Assembly: GCF_001632365.1 (NCBI RefSeq) | Contig: NW_024468529.1 | Coordinates: forward strand, 1-46,416 | Direction of reading: 5' to 3' | From: Laetiporus sulphureus 93-53 | Lineage: Eukaryota > Basidiomycota > Agaricomycetes > Polyporales > Laetiporaceae | Length of the DNA: 46,416 bases | Part shown: piece by piece, positions 21,924 to 32,369 of the stretch | How positions within the stretch are numbered: position 1 is the stretch's first letter | Layout: each line of letters starts with the position of its first letter | Translations under genes and position numbers: made by a program | Notes under the pieces: generated by a model | The model's input: the letters and a program-made list of their open reading frames with translations, nothing else | Databases searched by the model: none | What the model was told of the DNA's origin: nothing

Positions 21924-22664
21924 TCAGAACTCTGCGAACCGAGGATCTCCCACAGAAGGACAGTCCATCATTGCATATTGCATTGTGGGCCGGATTTGGG
22001 GGTCGGACGATGAGCTGAATTCAGAGGAAGGTATGGATGGCGCACGAAGCCGCGAGCTACTCTCCTCGCTGTCCTCTTCATCTCGGTCTTCTTCTGGATC
22101 TGACCAGGAAGCAGTGGAACGGACCGCTGAGACCTGGTAACGGTCCGCCGGCGGGAAATTCAGCTCATCGCCCGGCGCGCCCTGACAATCCACGCCGTCG
22201 AACCCGAGCCGCCGCTTCGGAAGGACCGCCTCGCTAAGCTCGATCGCACGCATGATAATATCCTCGCTGTACTCCGACACGGGAGGCCTTGCGTTCAATA
22301 TGACGTCCATGATGAATGGCCGTTTGCCGAGCAGCTCCGTGTCTAGTTCCGCGAGCTGGCGTGCCTTCACTAGCAGGGTGCGTGCGGGGGAGGGTGATGG
22401 TGATAGTGATAGTGGCGACGCTAAAACCACATGCGCTGCGCGCTGCCGTTTAGTTGGCCGTGGCTGTGCACCGTGACCGCCGTCGCTAGTGCGACTTTGT
22501 CGGGCATCGCCCGGGCGGACCTCTGTGCTAACGGACCGGTGTGGGCGATGACGACGGTGCCGTCCGTTCAATTGTTCGTTTCTGGGCGAGGGCACTGCTG
22601 CCTTCTTGGTGCGCTTGGCCGAGATTGGCAGCTCGGGAGTAGGGCGAGCGCCCCGTCGCGGCAT
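21924..22664 (-). CDS. Unknown basic/acidic protein with NLS-like motifs
   Basis: A single open frame of 246 residues starts MPRRGARPTPELP at 22664. An in-frame Met at 22709 would add 15 residues. The first third is basic with NLS-like clusters (KRTKK, PTKRQR). The middle has a short conserved-looking helical part (ARQLAELDTELLGKRPF, EDIIMRAIELSEAVLPKRR). The tail is acidic and Ser-rich (SDPEEDRDEEDSEE). I do not recognise a family. A nuclear protein is plausible but is an inference from composition. It ends convergently with the INO80F gene. Confidence 0.6.
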   Translation of the reverse strand: MPRRGARPTPELPISAKRTKKAAVPSPRNEQLNGRHRRHRPHRSVSTEVRPGDARQSRTSDGGHGAQPRPTKRQRAAHVVLASPLSLSPSPSPARTLLVKARQLAELDTELLGKRPFIMDVILNARPPVSEYSEDIIMRAIELSEAVLPKRRLGFDGVDCQGAPGDELNFPPADRYQVSAVRSTASWSDPEEDRDEEDSEESSSRLRAPSIPSSEFSSSSDPQIRPTMQYAMMDCPSVGDPRFAEF

Positions 22665-22709
22665 CGATAGCACTCCTTTGGTCAGCCTTGGCTGCGTATG
22701 TAATGTCAT

Positions 22710-23986
22710 ATTGGACACGGGATAGAAGGAGCCTTACAAAGCTGTACTGGGCTGCGCCCCCGCTTCTGAGCTTCTGATGTGCTGGGAGCTCATTCCGGCC
22801 GCGAGATTTGATGCGAAGCGTGGACGTATGAGGTTGAATTCTCATCTCGTTCACGGTCAGCTCTGTTTTTCCTCGGCCATTGGGATCAGGACCGAGCACT
22901 GCCGTCGTCAGACACCAAACTATCCGCGTCTGAAACTAACTCAGCTCTGCGGATCAAGCGAGGACGGCGGTCCGAACGGGTACGAGATATTACTACGTGC
23001 ACGCACCTCATCCAATCCTGCTCTTGGTCAGCTACACACGGCAGCTATTCAGTCGGCTTGATCATGCCATGAAGCACATATGCGACTGCGGGCCAGTTAG
23101 GATCGAAATAGGGGCTTACGCGGAAGCAGTCGGCGGGACGCGAAGTGAAAGCGTGAACGCAATCCGGAGCGTCGATAAGGTGGGCGGCCTGCAGCGATGC
23201 AAAGGGGATAGCACTTGCCACCACGGAACGGAAGCATCTCCACTTGCGCTCATCGGCGTCTGGGCTCAGATCCAGTCCTGATGAATGTTCGTGTACTAGC
23301 CGTCGCACGGATCGATCGACGACGTCCGAGCAATCGCTCTACCTGCGCCCAGTGTGGCCCCAGATCGCGCAGCTTTGCATCTGGAGCGTCTGCGTGGTCT
23401 GCGCAACGGAGCGCCCGAGGGGCCGTAAGGCTCGGGGAGGTTGGTAGCCACGCCTCGCAGCGAGCTAGTTCGTCGATCCGCTGCGTCATTCCCTGATCAG
23501 CAGCACCCAGTAAGGTTCCCTCATCGCTTTACTCGTGCCGGTCATCAATCTTCTCGAGCACAATCGCTCGGCAGGAAGGATCGGTGTGCGCGAACATCGT
23601 CCACGCTGCCTCACCAGAGCTAGCTCGAAATGGATATCATGATGGCGAGCCCGCGGAGACTGAAACCTCGCGAACCGGCCGTGCCGGCCGATAACTTTGC
23701 TATTGCGAAGTCCGCACAGCACCAATATCAATTCATGGACAATAATCAGCGCCTCCCTTGACACCGCCCTACATAACAAACAGAGTTCAATTCACACACA
23801 CCTTCCTCGATGCCGGCGGTTCCCAACTAGTCACAATGGGGCAGCTATTTCAGGGCAACAGAAAGATGATACGCAGCCATCCCGCGACAGAATATGTACA
23901 GAGGACCCCAACGAGTCTTCGAGACCTCCTTTGTGGCGGACCGCGCCCATGCTTCTCGCGCTTACTCGCTCCACGCCTCCCACGTC
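22710..23986. other. Region with only fragmentary coding sense
   Basis: This 1.28-kb gap lies between the unknown gene and NDUFS8. Apart from the Myb-like stretch at 23045-23489, open frames are short and not recognisable. A minus-strand frame at 23486-23779 may be an upstream exon of the Myb-like gene, but no splice joining it was convincing. Confidence 0.4.
23045..23489 (-). pseudogene. Possible Myb/SANT-like gene, apparently frameshifted
   Basis: Two overlapping minus-strand frames carry adjacent protein-like sequence. Frame one (23489-23250) reads DAKLRDLGPHWAQVERLLGRR, which resembles the end of a Myb repeat. Frame two (23308-23045) continues RRLVHEHSSGLDL and WRCFRSVVASAIPF, then FDPNWPAVAYVLHG before a stop at 23045-23047. 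The switch of frame is near 23310-23330 (a TCG/CGT-rich stretch). A 47-nt GT-AG intron there does not restore phase. It may be a pseudogene, an assembly error or a wrong model. The Myb resemblance is weak and by eye only. Confidence 0.3.
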
Positions 23987-25105
<1,119 letters not shown>

Positions 25106-25322
25106 GGTATCGGAATGGTGATGGTTGTGGTCAAGGTGCTTGGGAGCGCGACGACCCCCTCGTGCTCAACGTTGTCGGCGATGGCGGGACAACTCGATGC
25201 CAGTAAGCGCCGAAGCTCGCAACGCCGGAGGATGCCGGGAAGATGACGCCGACCAATCGCACGGCGGGGATCACACAATTCATCTTCTGCTGATTTTCCA
25301 AGTCCGGCTCTTTCATATCGAC
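25106..25322. promoter_or_regulatory. Shared divergent promoter, NDUFS8 / prefoldin-2
   Basis: Only 217 bp lie between the two start codons, so 5' leaders and both core promoters must share this sequence. I see no TATA box. Confidence 0.55.
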
Positions 25323-25877
25323 ATGTCTGCTACACAGAAAGCAAAACAAGCGCAGGCAAAGCCTCCCCCATTGACCACGCAAGGTATGCTCCACCGTCGT
25401 TGCAGATCGTGTGCGTATTTCATGGGCAACCTCGCCAGCCAGAGATTCAGCAAAACTATAACAGATTCCAAAGTGAGCTGCAGGGCTTGGCGAGTAAGAT
25501 CGGAGAGCTTGAGCAGGAAGCCGAGGAGCATGGGTGAGTCTCGGAACTCCTAATACCAGTCATTGGTCTCATCTTGCCCGCATCAGCCTAGTACTAGCGA
25601 CACTCGACGAGGCACTCGCGGATGAGCCCGGTCGCAAGTGCTTCCGGCTGGTTGGCGGCGTCCTTGTCGAACGGACAGTGAAAGACGTCGTTCCTGCTTT
25701 GCAACATAACAAGGAGAACGTATGAATGACATCTATCACTGCTGTTTCGGTGCTCATCGCGCTACGTAATAGATCTCGAAGGCAATCTCCACGCTGTCGG
25801 AGCAGTACAAAGTGAAAGAAGAGGAACTTGACACGTTCAAGAGGGAGTACAATATTATACCAGCAACCGCGGGTTAG
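25323..25877 (+). CDS. GIM4: Prefoldin subunit 2
   Basis: Four exons (25323-25383, 25443-25533, 25587-25719, 25773-25877) give 129 residues. The layout is two coiled-coil helices around a short beta hairpin: IQQNYNRFQSELQGLASKIGELEQ, then LATLDEALADEPGRKCFRLV with GGVLVERTVKDVVPAL, then ISTLSEQYKVKEEELDTFKREY. This is the beta-type prefoldin 2 (yeast Gim4), part of the cytosolic hexamer that delivers nascent actin and tubulin to the CCT chaperonin. The length is usual for the family. Introns are 53-59 nt. A possible small minus-strand frame overlaps the last 23 nt. Confidence 0.95.
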
Positions 25878-26235
25878 CCGGCAATGTACGCTTCAAAGCT
25901 TCAATGGCCCGCGTATTGGACGGCGGGCCCAGGAGGATGTTCGCAACCCGTAGAGATGTCATCATGCTCATGTAGAGTGCTTGCGACTCAGATCCTCGTG
26001 TTGCGCTGAGCCGCTGTTTTATATCATCCTTCGAGACTCGGTTATGATCGTGTACTCCTATAATCACTGCCGCAGGTTTTGCGTGTAGCATATGGATTTC
26101 GTCTGGACAGCAACACCTCCATTCGACTTGACCATAACCACATGTACATCCGCCATGACTACATAACGAGTAGACAGTTGCTGAGATTACGCCAGTGTAC
26201 AGATGCTCACTTGCAATCGTCCAGGACCCTGGCAT
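25855..26235 (-). CDS. Possible small minus-strand gene, unknown
   Basis: A continuous minus-strand frame reads MPGSWTIASEH at 26235 and ends ALKRTLPANPRLLV at 25855. Alternative splicing within it also gives protein-like sequence (a GTGAGC donor near 26210 to a TAG acceptor near 26158). No family is recognised, and its stop lies inside the prefoldin-2 3' coding end. It may be a real antisense-overlapping gene or chance. Confidence 0.25.
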   Translation of the reverse strand: MPGSWTIASEHLYTGVISATVYSLCSHGGCTCGYGQVEWRCCCPDEIHMLHAKPAAVIIGVHDHNRVSKDDIKQRLSATRGSESQALYMSMMTSLRVANILLGPPSNTRAIEALKRTLPANPRLLV

Positions 26236-26497
26236 ATGGATGCCTGGTAGATCGCTAATCTCGGAATTGGCACCTGTCCATCAAATCTCCACGTGGGTCG
26301 CTGATCGAATAGCGATCGCTTGTATTTCCTTCCGCCACTGCACAGCTGCAGCTCAGCAGCTCATCCATCTTTCCTCCTCCCCGACGGCCACCAGCCGCAC
26401 CGTCCTTTCCTTTTCACTTCCTGTCAGTTCTTCGTTTTCAAGGCGGGCGCGCCGATTCCTTCCTTGTTTCATGACATTCGTTTTGTGTTGAGCAAAA

Positions 26498-29438
26498 ATG
26501 TCCTTTGGCGCCGCTTTCTGGGCTGTCTTCATTTTGGCTACTTTCTCGGTCGCAGCCCCTACGCCTGCTCGGGGTATGTTCAAAGTCTTCAGAAGAGCAT
26601 TCAAAATCTGATACTCTCACAGAGGACATAATCAACTTGCTGCAAGGACTTGGAGGCTCCTACGAGGACCCGGTTCTGCCCTTTGGACACCTGGTGGCGG
26701 TTAGTGGTACGACAAGCAGCGGAGATAGCATCTCGTCCACAGCTGTCGATTCCTCCACGCAAAGGTCGACTTCCGCTTTACCAACCTCCTCGGATGATGC
26801 GAGTTCCAGCGAGCAGCCCACCACTTCGTCGCTGAGCTCTTCGGCCTTCAGCAGCAGCATTGTGACAGACACGAGCTCGTATGTGAGCGACACGTTGACT
26901 GTACCTTCGGCGACGAGTTCCGCATTACTCAGCTCATATGGTATGTTTTCCTCAATGAGCGTCAGTTTGAGGGTTTCATCTTCTGACACTTGATTGTTAG
27001 CGTCAGTCTCATCGCCTACTGCACAGTCTTCATCCATAATTAGCTCCGCTGTATCAACACTTGCAAACCCTAGCACGACATTGACCTCCGCGGAAACTAG
27101 CGGTTTGAGCTCAGCGGCTCTTTCATCCCTGCCGACATCTAGTGCATCTTCTATTTCCAATTCGGCGGCCGTAGTTTCATCATCTGCTGTTACGTCCGTC
27201 CCAGCTGTGGCGTCAAGCTCAAGCTCAAGCTCGGATGGTCCGTCATCTATCGTGCAGCAAACCTCCTTGGCGTTGACAAGCTCCGTATCGTCCGCCGTAT
27301 CGTCGTCCGTTGTGGACTCGGCAAGCACTTCCATTCCTTCCGCTAGCGCTATTGCGGCGTCATCGAATACAGCGGGCTCCACCGCCACTTCCTCTATTGT
27401 TTCTGCAGCATCGCAGGCGTCGAGCACAGGACTGCCGTCATCCTCAGATGTTGCTCCCACCTCTGTACCATCCGCTTCGTCCTCATCCATTTCCAGCTCC
27501 AGCTCTATTGTATCATCCTCTAGCTCAGAGTCTGCGACGTCATCTCCCGTGCAAGTGTTGACCACTGCTGTATTGTCATCGACTGTATCGTCCTCATCAT
27601 CATCTGTATCTGCAACCGTTGTCACGTCTTCGTCGTCATTATCGCTCTCCACCTCGGCGCCTGCGTCCTCATCCGAGGCTTCTTCATCCATTCTATCCAC
27701 AAGTTACTCGGTAGCCGCAAGCTCGTCTATCTCTACGTTATCGATTTCCTCAGCAGGACCTGCGTCGTCTTCGTCTTCAGTTTCTTCATCTATTACGTCT
27801 GCTGCGCAGACGCCATCCGATTCTTCCTCTTCAGCAATCTCTTCGGCTCCAGGGAGCTCGACTGATACAGTTTTGTCTACCGACTCCGGCTCCGGTTCGG
27901 CAGCATCGTCGGCGTCTGTGATTTCAACGACCTCAACAGCCAATTCGTCAACTGTGGTAACTTCGTCGACGTTCATCTCAGCTTCGTTCAGCAGTTCTGG
28001 CTCCGCTTCGGCTGTGGCGTCGTCGTCATCGCTATCATCGTATTCGTCTACAAATATAACGTTGTCGTCGTCCGCATCTGTGGTCCCGACGATCTCAGTA
28101 TTCAACTCATCGACTTTGGAAACTTCGTCGACATTTTTCTCTGCTTCATCCACCGGCTCGGGCTCCGGCTCGTCATCCGTGACTGCGAGCGAATCCACCG
28201 GGACGTCATCCGCTGTATTGTCCTCAGCTTCTGGGAATGTTACCGCTTCATCCACCGGGTCTGCCCTTTCGACATTGTCCGGCACGGCATCCGCGTCCTC
28301 TGCATCAGCCACAGCAGCAAATTCCTCCTCTGTGGCCCCAAGTAGCACCGGTTCGGCGACTTCTTCGTTCAACGGTACCTTAACAGCATCCGCGTCAGCC
28401 ACAGCAGCAAATTCCTCTGTGGTCCCAAGTAGCACCGGTTCAGCGACTTCTTCGCTTAACAGTACCTCAATAGCATCCGCATCCGCCACAGCAGCAAATC
28501 CCTCCTCTGTGGTGCCAAGTAGCACCGGTTCAGCGACTTCGTCGTTCAACAGCACCTCAACTACGTCCGCGTCAGCCTCTTCGTCCTCCGCCGTTTTCAC
28601 TGCTTCATCCACCGGCTCCGGCTCGTCATCCGCGACTGCGAGTGTATCGATCGGGGCGTCATCCGCTGTATTGTCCTCAGTTTCTGGGAACGTTACTGCT
28701 TCATCCACCGGGTCTGCTCTTTCAACGGTGTCAATATCCGGCACGGCATCCGCGTCTTCCGTATCGGCTACGGCGGCGAATTCCTCCTCTGTGGCCCCAA
28801 GTAGCACCGGTTCGGCGACTTCTTCGTTCAACAGTACCTCAACAGCATCAGCATCAGCCTCTTCATCCTCTTCCGCTCCCACCTCCAGCCCGACCACTGG
28901 CCAAACGGAGATTGCCGCCTACCTCGACATGCATAATTATTTCCGCGCGCAGTACGGTGCCTCGGCGCTGGCGTGGTCGGACGATCTGCAGGCGGCTGCG
29001 CAGAGTTATGCCGACAGCTGTGTGTTTGCCAATCCGGGCGACGCGCTCGGTGCGGTGGGCACGAATATGGCGGCTGGCACGGGGACGTTTGAGCCAACGG
29101 CTGCGGTGCAGTTGTTCATGAGCGATGAATGTAGGTTTGATGTGCGGATTTTAAAGTATAAATGGCATTCTCACGACCCTTTTTATCACAGCGTCGTATT
29201 CCGCTGCGAACCCAACGTACTCCCACTTCACACAGGTCGTGTGGAAGGCTACCACTGAGCTGGGGTGTGCTGCTGCACTGTGCGACAGTATCTTCGATGC
29301 TCCGGCGACGTACCATGTATGCGTCTACAATCCTGCCGGAAATATCATCGGAGAAGCGGAGTGAGTATTTCATGCACTGCTGATTATATGGGATGTCCGT
29401 TTGACAGCATCTATTCTAGCCTCAATGTCCAAGCTTAA
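26498..29438 (+). CDS. Secreted Ser/Thr-rich protein with C-terminal CAP (PR-1/SCP) domain
   Basis: Five exons (26498-26573, 26623-26940, 27001-29130, 29192-29360, 29420-29438) give 903 residues. It starts with a signal peptide (MSFGAAFWAVFILATFSVAAP, given here without the following residues). About 680 residues of Ser/Thr/Ala-rich sequence follow, with internal repeats, probably O-glycosylated. The C-terminal CAP domain starts near EIAAYLDMHNYFRAQYG, with ALAWSDDLQAAAQSYAD, then GTNMAAGTG, YSHFTQVVWKATTELGC and YHVCVYNPAGNI, ending DLNVQA. The HFTQVVW and CVYNPAGN boxes are family hallmarks. CAP proteins are extracellular; in fungi some bind sterols or fatty acids (yeast Pry). The long linker suggests a wall-associated position. 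The function of this one is inferred from the domain. Confidence 0.9.
28290..28570 (+). repeat. Tandem repeats of about 87-90 bp in the CAP-protein linker
   Basis: Units start near 28303, 28393 and 28479 and encode versions of SATAANSSxxPSSTGSATSS. A related unit recurs near 28780-28850. A longer segment around 28190-28380 is itself repeated at about 28630-28850 (SGNVTASSTGSALST at both), so this is a nested repeat. Confidence 0.8.
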
Positions 29439-29907
29439 TGAGAAGAATCCTTCGAGTTACCCGGCGAACAAGCGTCGTTGATGTGTTCCTATTTAAAACG
29501 TTTCGCCCACCCTCTCCCGGGGGCTGGTAGATGTGCCTTTGCATATGGTTGGGCTAGTCCCTTCTGTCATCTCCCCTCATCCTCAAGGCTCCGTTTCGAT
29601 TTCATTGGTCACAGGATGCCCGCGTCTGTTTGAATTACTATCGTTACAAACGTGCCATTCTGAAAAGTAAAACACCTAGCAATTGCTAAGTCAAGGCGCG
29701 TTTAATTCCTCACCGGTACGAGCTCTTATCGGCCCTGGCCGCACAGACTTGGCATGAAAATGGCAGATCTTGATTGCATCGCAGAACTAAGCAAAGCTAT
29801 CTATGCAGCTGGTCAGGAATCTACCCTGCCTGAGAGATATCAAAGCAATCTGAGTACGTAGACAAAAGAGAAATATTGATTGGATGACAGCACAGGTGCA
29901 ACCGCGA
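29439..29907. other. Convergent intergenic region
   Basis: These 469 bp lie between the CAP gene (+) and the TPR-SET gene (-). AT-leaning sequence, no coding sense or repeats seen. Confidence 0.5.
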
Positions 29908-31650
29908 CTACAAGGTTCTCTCTGCAAACTCATATAAACTCAACTGTCTCAACTCCGCGTCATAAAGGTACAAGAAGACACGCTTGTCACCGCCAACGAC
30001 TGTGGTCGTCACTTAAAGACAGCGGAGAATGTCAGCTTTGGTGAGCGCACCGAGCAACCGAGAGAGATTTACCCCAGTTTGCGGCCTTGAGCCACTTCGT
30101 AGCATTGACCTTGTCATTCACTTGGGTATACAGCAGAATCAGCTTCAGCATCACTACTATCGCGAATTGGTGGGCGGTGCTCGTTGGTATACGGCTCCTC
30201 TCGATCGGGAGTGTTCCCATCCCTTTCCGCTTCGAGTTTCCTTTTGTGGGCTGTGACTTGTTGGTTTGAATTTTGTATCCCAGACAAGTCAGCGCCTTCA
30301 TATTCTCGTCTATCGATTCGCGAAATGAGTTCGACGCATGCGAGGACCACAACTTCTCCGCTAACAAGACGTGAGGCGCATACATGCTCGGTCGCACTGG
30401 GCCTCTCGATGTGTGGTACGTCGAGAGGAAATCTTTCTCCCACTTGCTTAGAAGAGACAATGAAGTCGACCGCAGCGTGCTAGGACGGTACTTGTCCTCC
30501 AACGCGTCTCTGCGCCGGAGAGCAGTATCACCGTCAGCTCGGTCGGCGTTACAGAGCCAACAATCACAGCCTGATAGCATGTGGTCGCGCAGCGCATGCT
30601 CGCGTTGTACGTAGGATGGCTCCAGAGAGTATGGCATTGTGATCTCCGCTCCAGCTGAGATCGTGTCCATTGCCCTTACAACCATGACATCGCCGATACA
30701 ATTCCAGATGGCATTTGGTACGCAAGAATGGTTGAACAGCGAGGGGAGTAAGTGCAATGCCGTCGGTTTCTCGAATCCTTGTGACTGCACGTCGTTAGGA
30801 CGGATGGGCATCGCCTGGAAAGCATTATATGTGCAGATCGCATCCAGCTGCGCGATGTCGATGTCAGTGCTGGGATAGAGGGGATCTACAGCACGAGCTG
30901 CCTTGGAAACCTCAGGAGGATAGGAAGATGGGGGCGCAGGATAGTCAGGACCAGCATAGAGACCAAAGACATGATCGTGTAGATCCGGATTGCCATACAG
31001 CTTCTGGGCTACAAAAGCCACTGCAGCGCTTTGCGTTCGTGTCTTGAGTTTCGAGGAGAGCATGTCTGCGGCAAGTTGTATCACGTTGCCCCGCAAGTCG
31101 TCTTCAAAGACGGAAATGAATGGCTTTGATACAAGCTGTGCTCAACATTTGCTCAACAAATCAGAATAGAAGAACCACGCTGTGCGTCCGAGCAGACTTA
31201 CGAGGAGCTCACCCACGCAGATGTCTTTGCTGGCCACAACACCTCGACCTCCTCCGCGGCCTTGCAATTGCGTCACTTGTATCGGACCTCGATAGTCGGC
31301 AACGTCGAGGCGTGTGCACTTTTCGGACTGTTTAAGTAACTTGAGCCAATCGTAGCTCCCATTTTGACTTTCCCGCAATCTTTCTCGTGAGCGAGCAATC
31401 CATTCCAGAACGTCTCTGTCGTCTGGATGTGAGCGATGCCACTCTGTGAACCTCGTTTCTGCAGCTTCATAGTTGCCTCTGGCATATTGCGCACGCGCCG
31501 CTCTGTATAGCGCCTTATCGCGATGTTCCTTCGAGAGCCGCGTGGTAGACTCCGCGAGTTCCGCGTCAGCCAAGGCTCCTGACCAGAACTGAAGACGCAG
31601 ATATGCTTCTGCTCGATTAAGCCGGAGCACAGTTGAGTCGGGATCCAGCT
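29908..31650 (-). CDS. TPR and SET domain protein (SMYD-like), 5' end unresolved
   Basis: Visible exons are 31650-31202, 31135-30073 and 30011-29908, joined by 66- and 61-nt introns in phase. The 5' part encodes TPR-like helices (LDPDSTVLRLNRAEAYL, KALYRAARAQYARGNYEAA). The SET region begins GRGVVASKDICVGELL, continues LVSKPFISVFEDDL, then has the catalytic signatures LFNHSCVPNAIW and GAEITMPYS and a post-SET cysteine cluster (CDCWLC). It would methylate protein lysines. The last exon (TVVGGDKRVFLYLYDAEL) was added because the family ends this way. No ATG lies in the first exon, and an upstream in-frame TGA (31671-31673 area) closes the frame. The true start exon was not found. Gene function is confident; the N-terminus is not. 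Confidence 0.75.
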
Positions 31651-31667
31651 CTGGCTTTATATCGATT

Positions 31668-32360
31668 TTATTTCACCTCCCATACCATACATCCCATCGA
31701 TTGACCGTTCCCTTTCTCAATCCTGTGCCAGCATAAGTCAATATGATCAATCGCTCAAAACTCCTTGTGACGTACTCGCCGCTGTCCGATAATACATTGT
31801 TGGTGGCAACGGCCGCTCCAATTCGGTCTCGCGTCTTGCATTCCCTTGCCGTGACATAGGAGTTAGGGTATTCAATTTGCTACTCGAGCCACTGAGATGC
31901 ACCTACAGTTCTCTGATCATTAATCACATCATTGGCGGAATCGGTCAGCCCTCTTGCGTTTTGCGTTTGCATCTTGCAACCACATCGAGACAGCGCATTC
32001 TGGAAAAACAAGTCAAGACGCAACATCGGGCGAGAGTAGGCAGTGAAGGACATTCGAGTGCAAAAAGGTCAATTTAAGTCAGACAATCAAGAGACCGGAT
32101 CACCGACCTGAAATGTGTCAATGATTAGGGGCCACTGTTGGTGTGTCACAGCGATGGGCACATAGCGAGTGACATCTCCACCAGAAGTTGCCCAGTGAAC
32201 GACCAATCGACCCACGCGTTCGTCTATGGCTGGCGGCTACGACCGTAGACGAAGCAGCATCTGGTAGTCCAGCAAATCACAGTAGAATTAGACACATTGT
32301 GGCGAGACTGTTGCATTGGAAGTACACTCACCGGCCACGAGGGCTGCTTTTCATGTCTGC
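31668..32360 (-). CDS. Possible multi-exon gene of unknown function
   Basis: Minus-strand pieces read as protein: DERVGRLVVHWATSGG and TRYVPIAVTHQQWPLII (about 32220-32110), then QTQNARGLTDSAND (about 31990-31930), then QIEYPNSYVTARECKTR to NNVLSDSGE (31879-31776), spliced through a good 53-nt intron (31775-31723) to EKGNGQSMGCMVWEVK with stop at 31668. A start may be MRHPSRHEK near 32365. No family is recognised. It ends directly next to the first visible TPR-SET exon, so the two could also be parts of one locus that I mis-joined. Confidence 0.3.
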
Positions 32361-32369
32361 TGGGGTGCC

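Noticed and set aside
26660..28897. Long minus-strand open frames (346 and 397 codons) rich in Asp/Glu/Val
   Set aside because: They are the complement of the Ser/Thr-rich coding repeat; the biased codons avoid stops on the other strand. The plus strand has a signal peptide, introns and a CAP domain.
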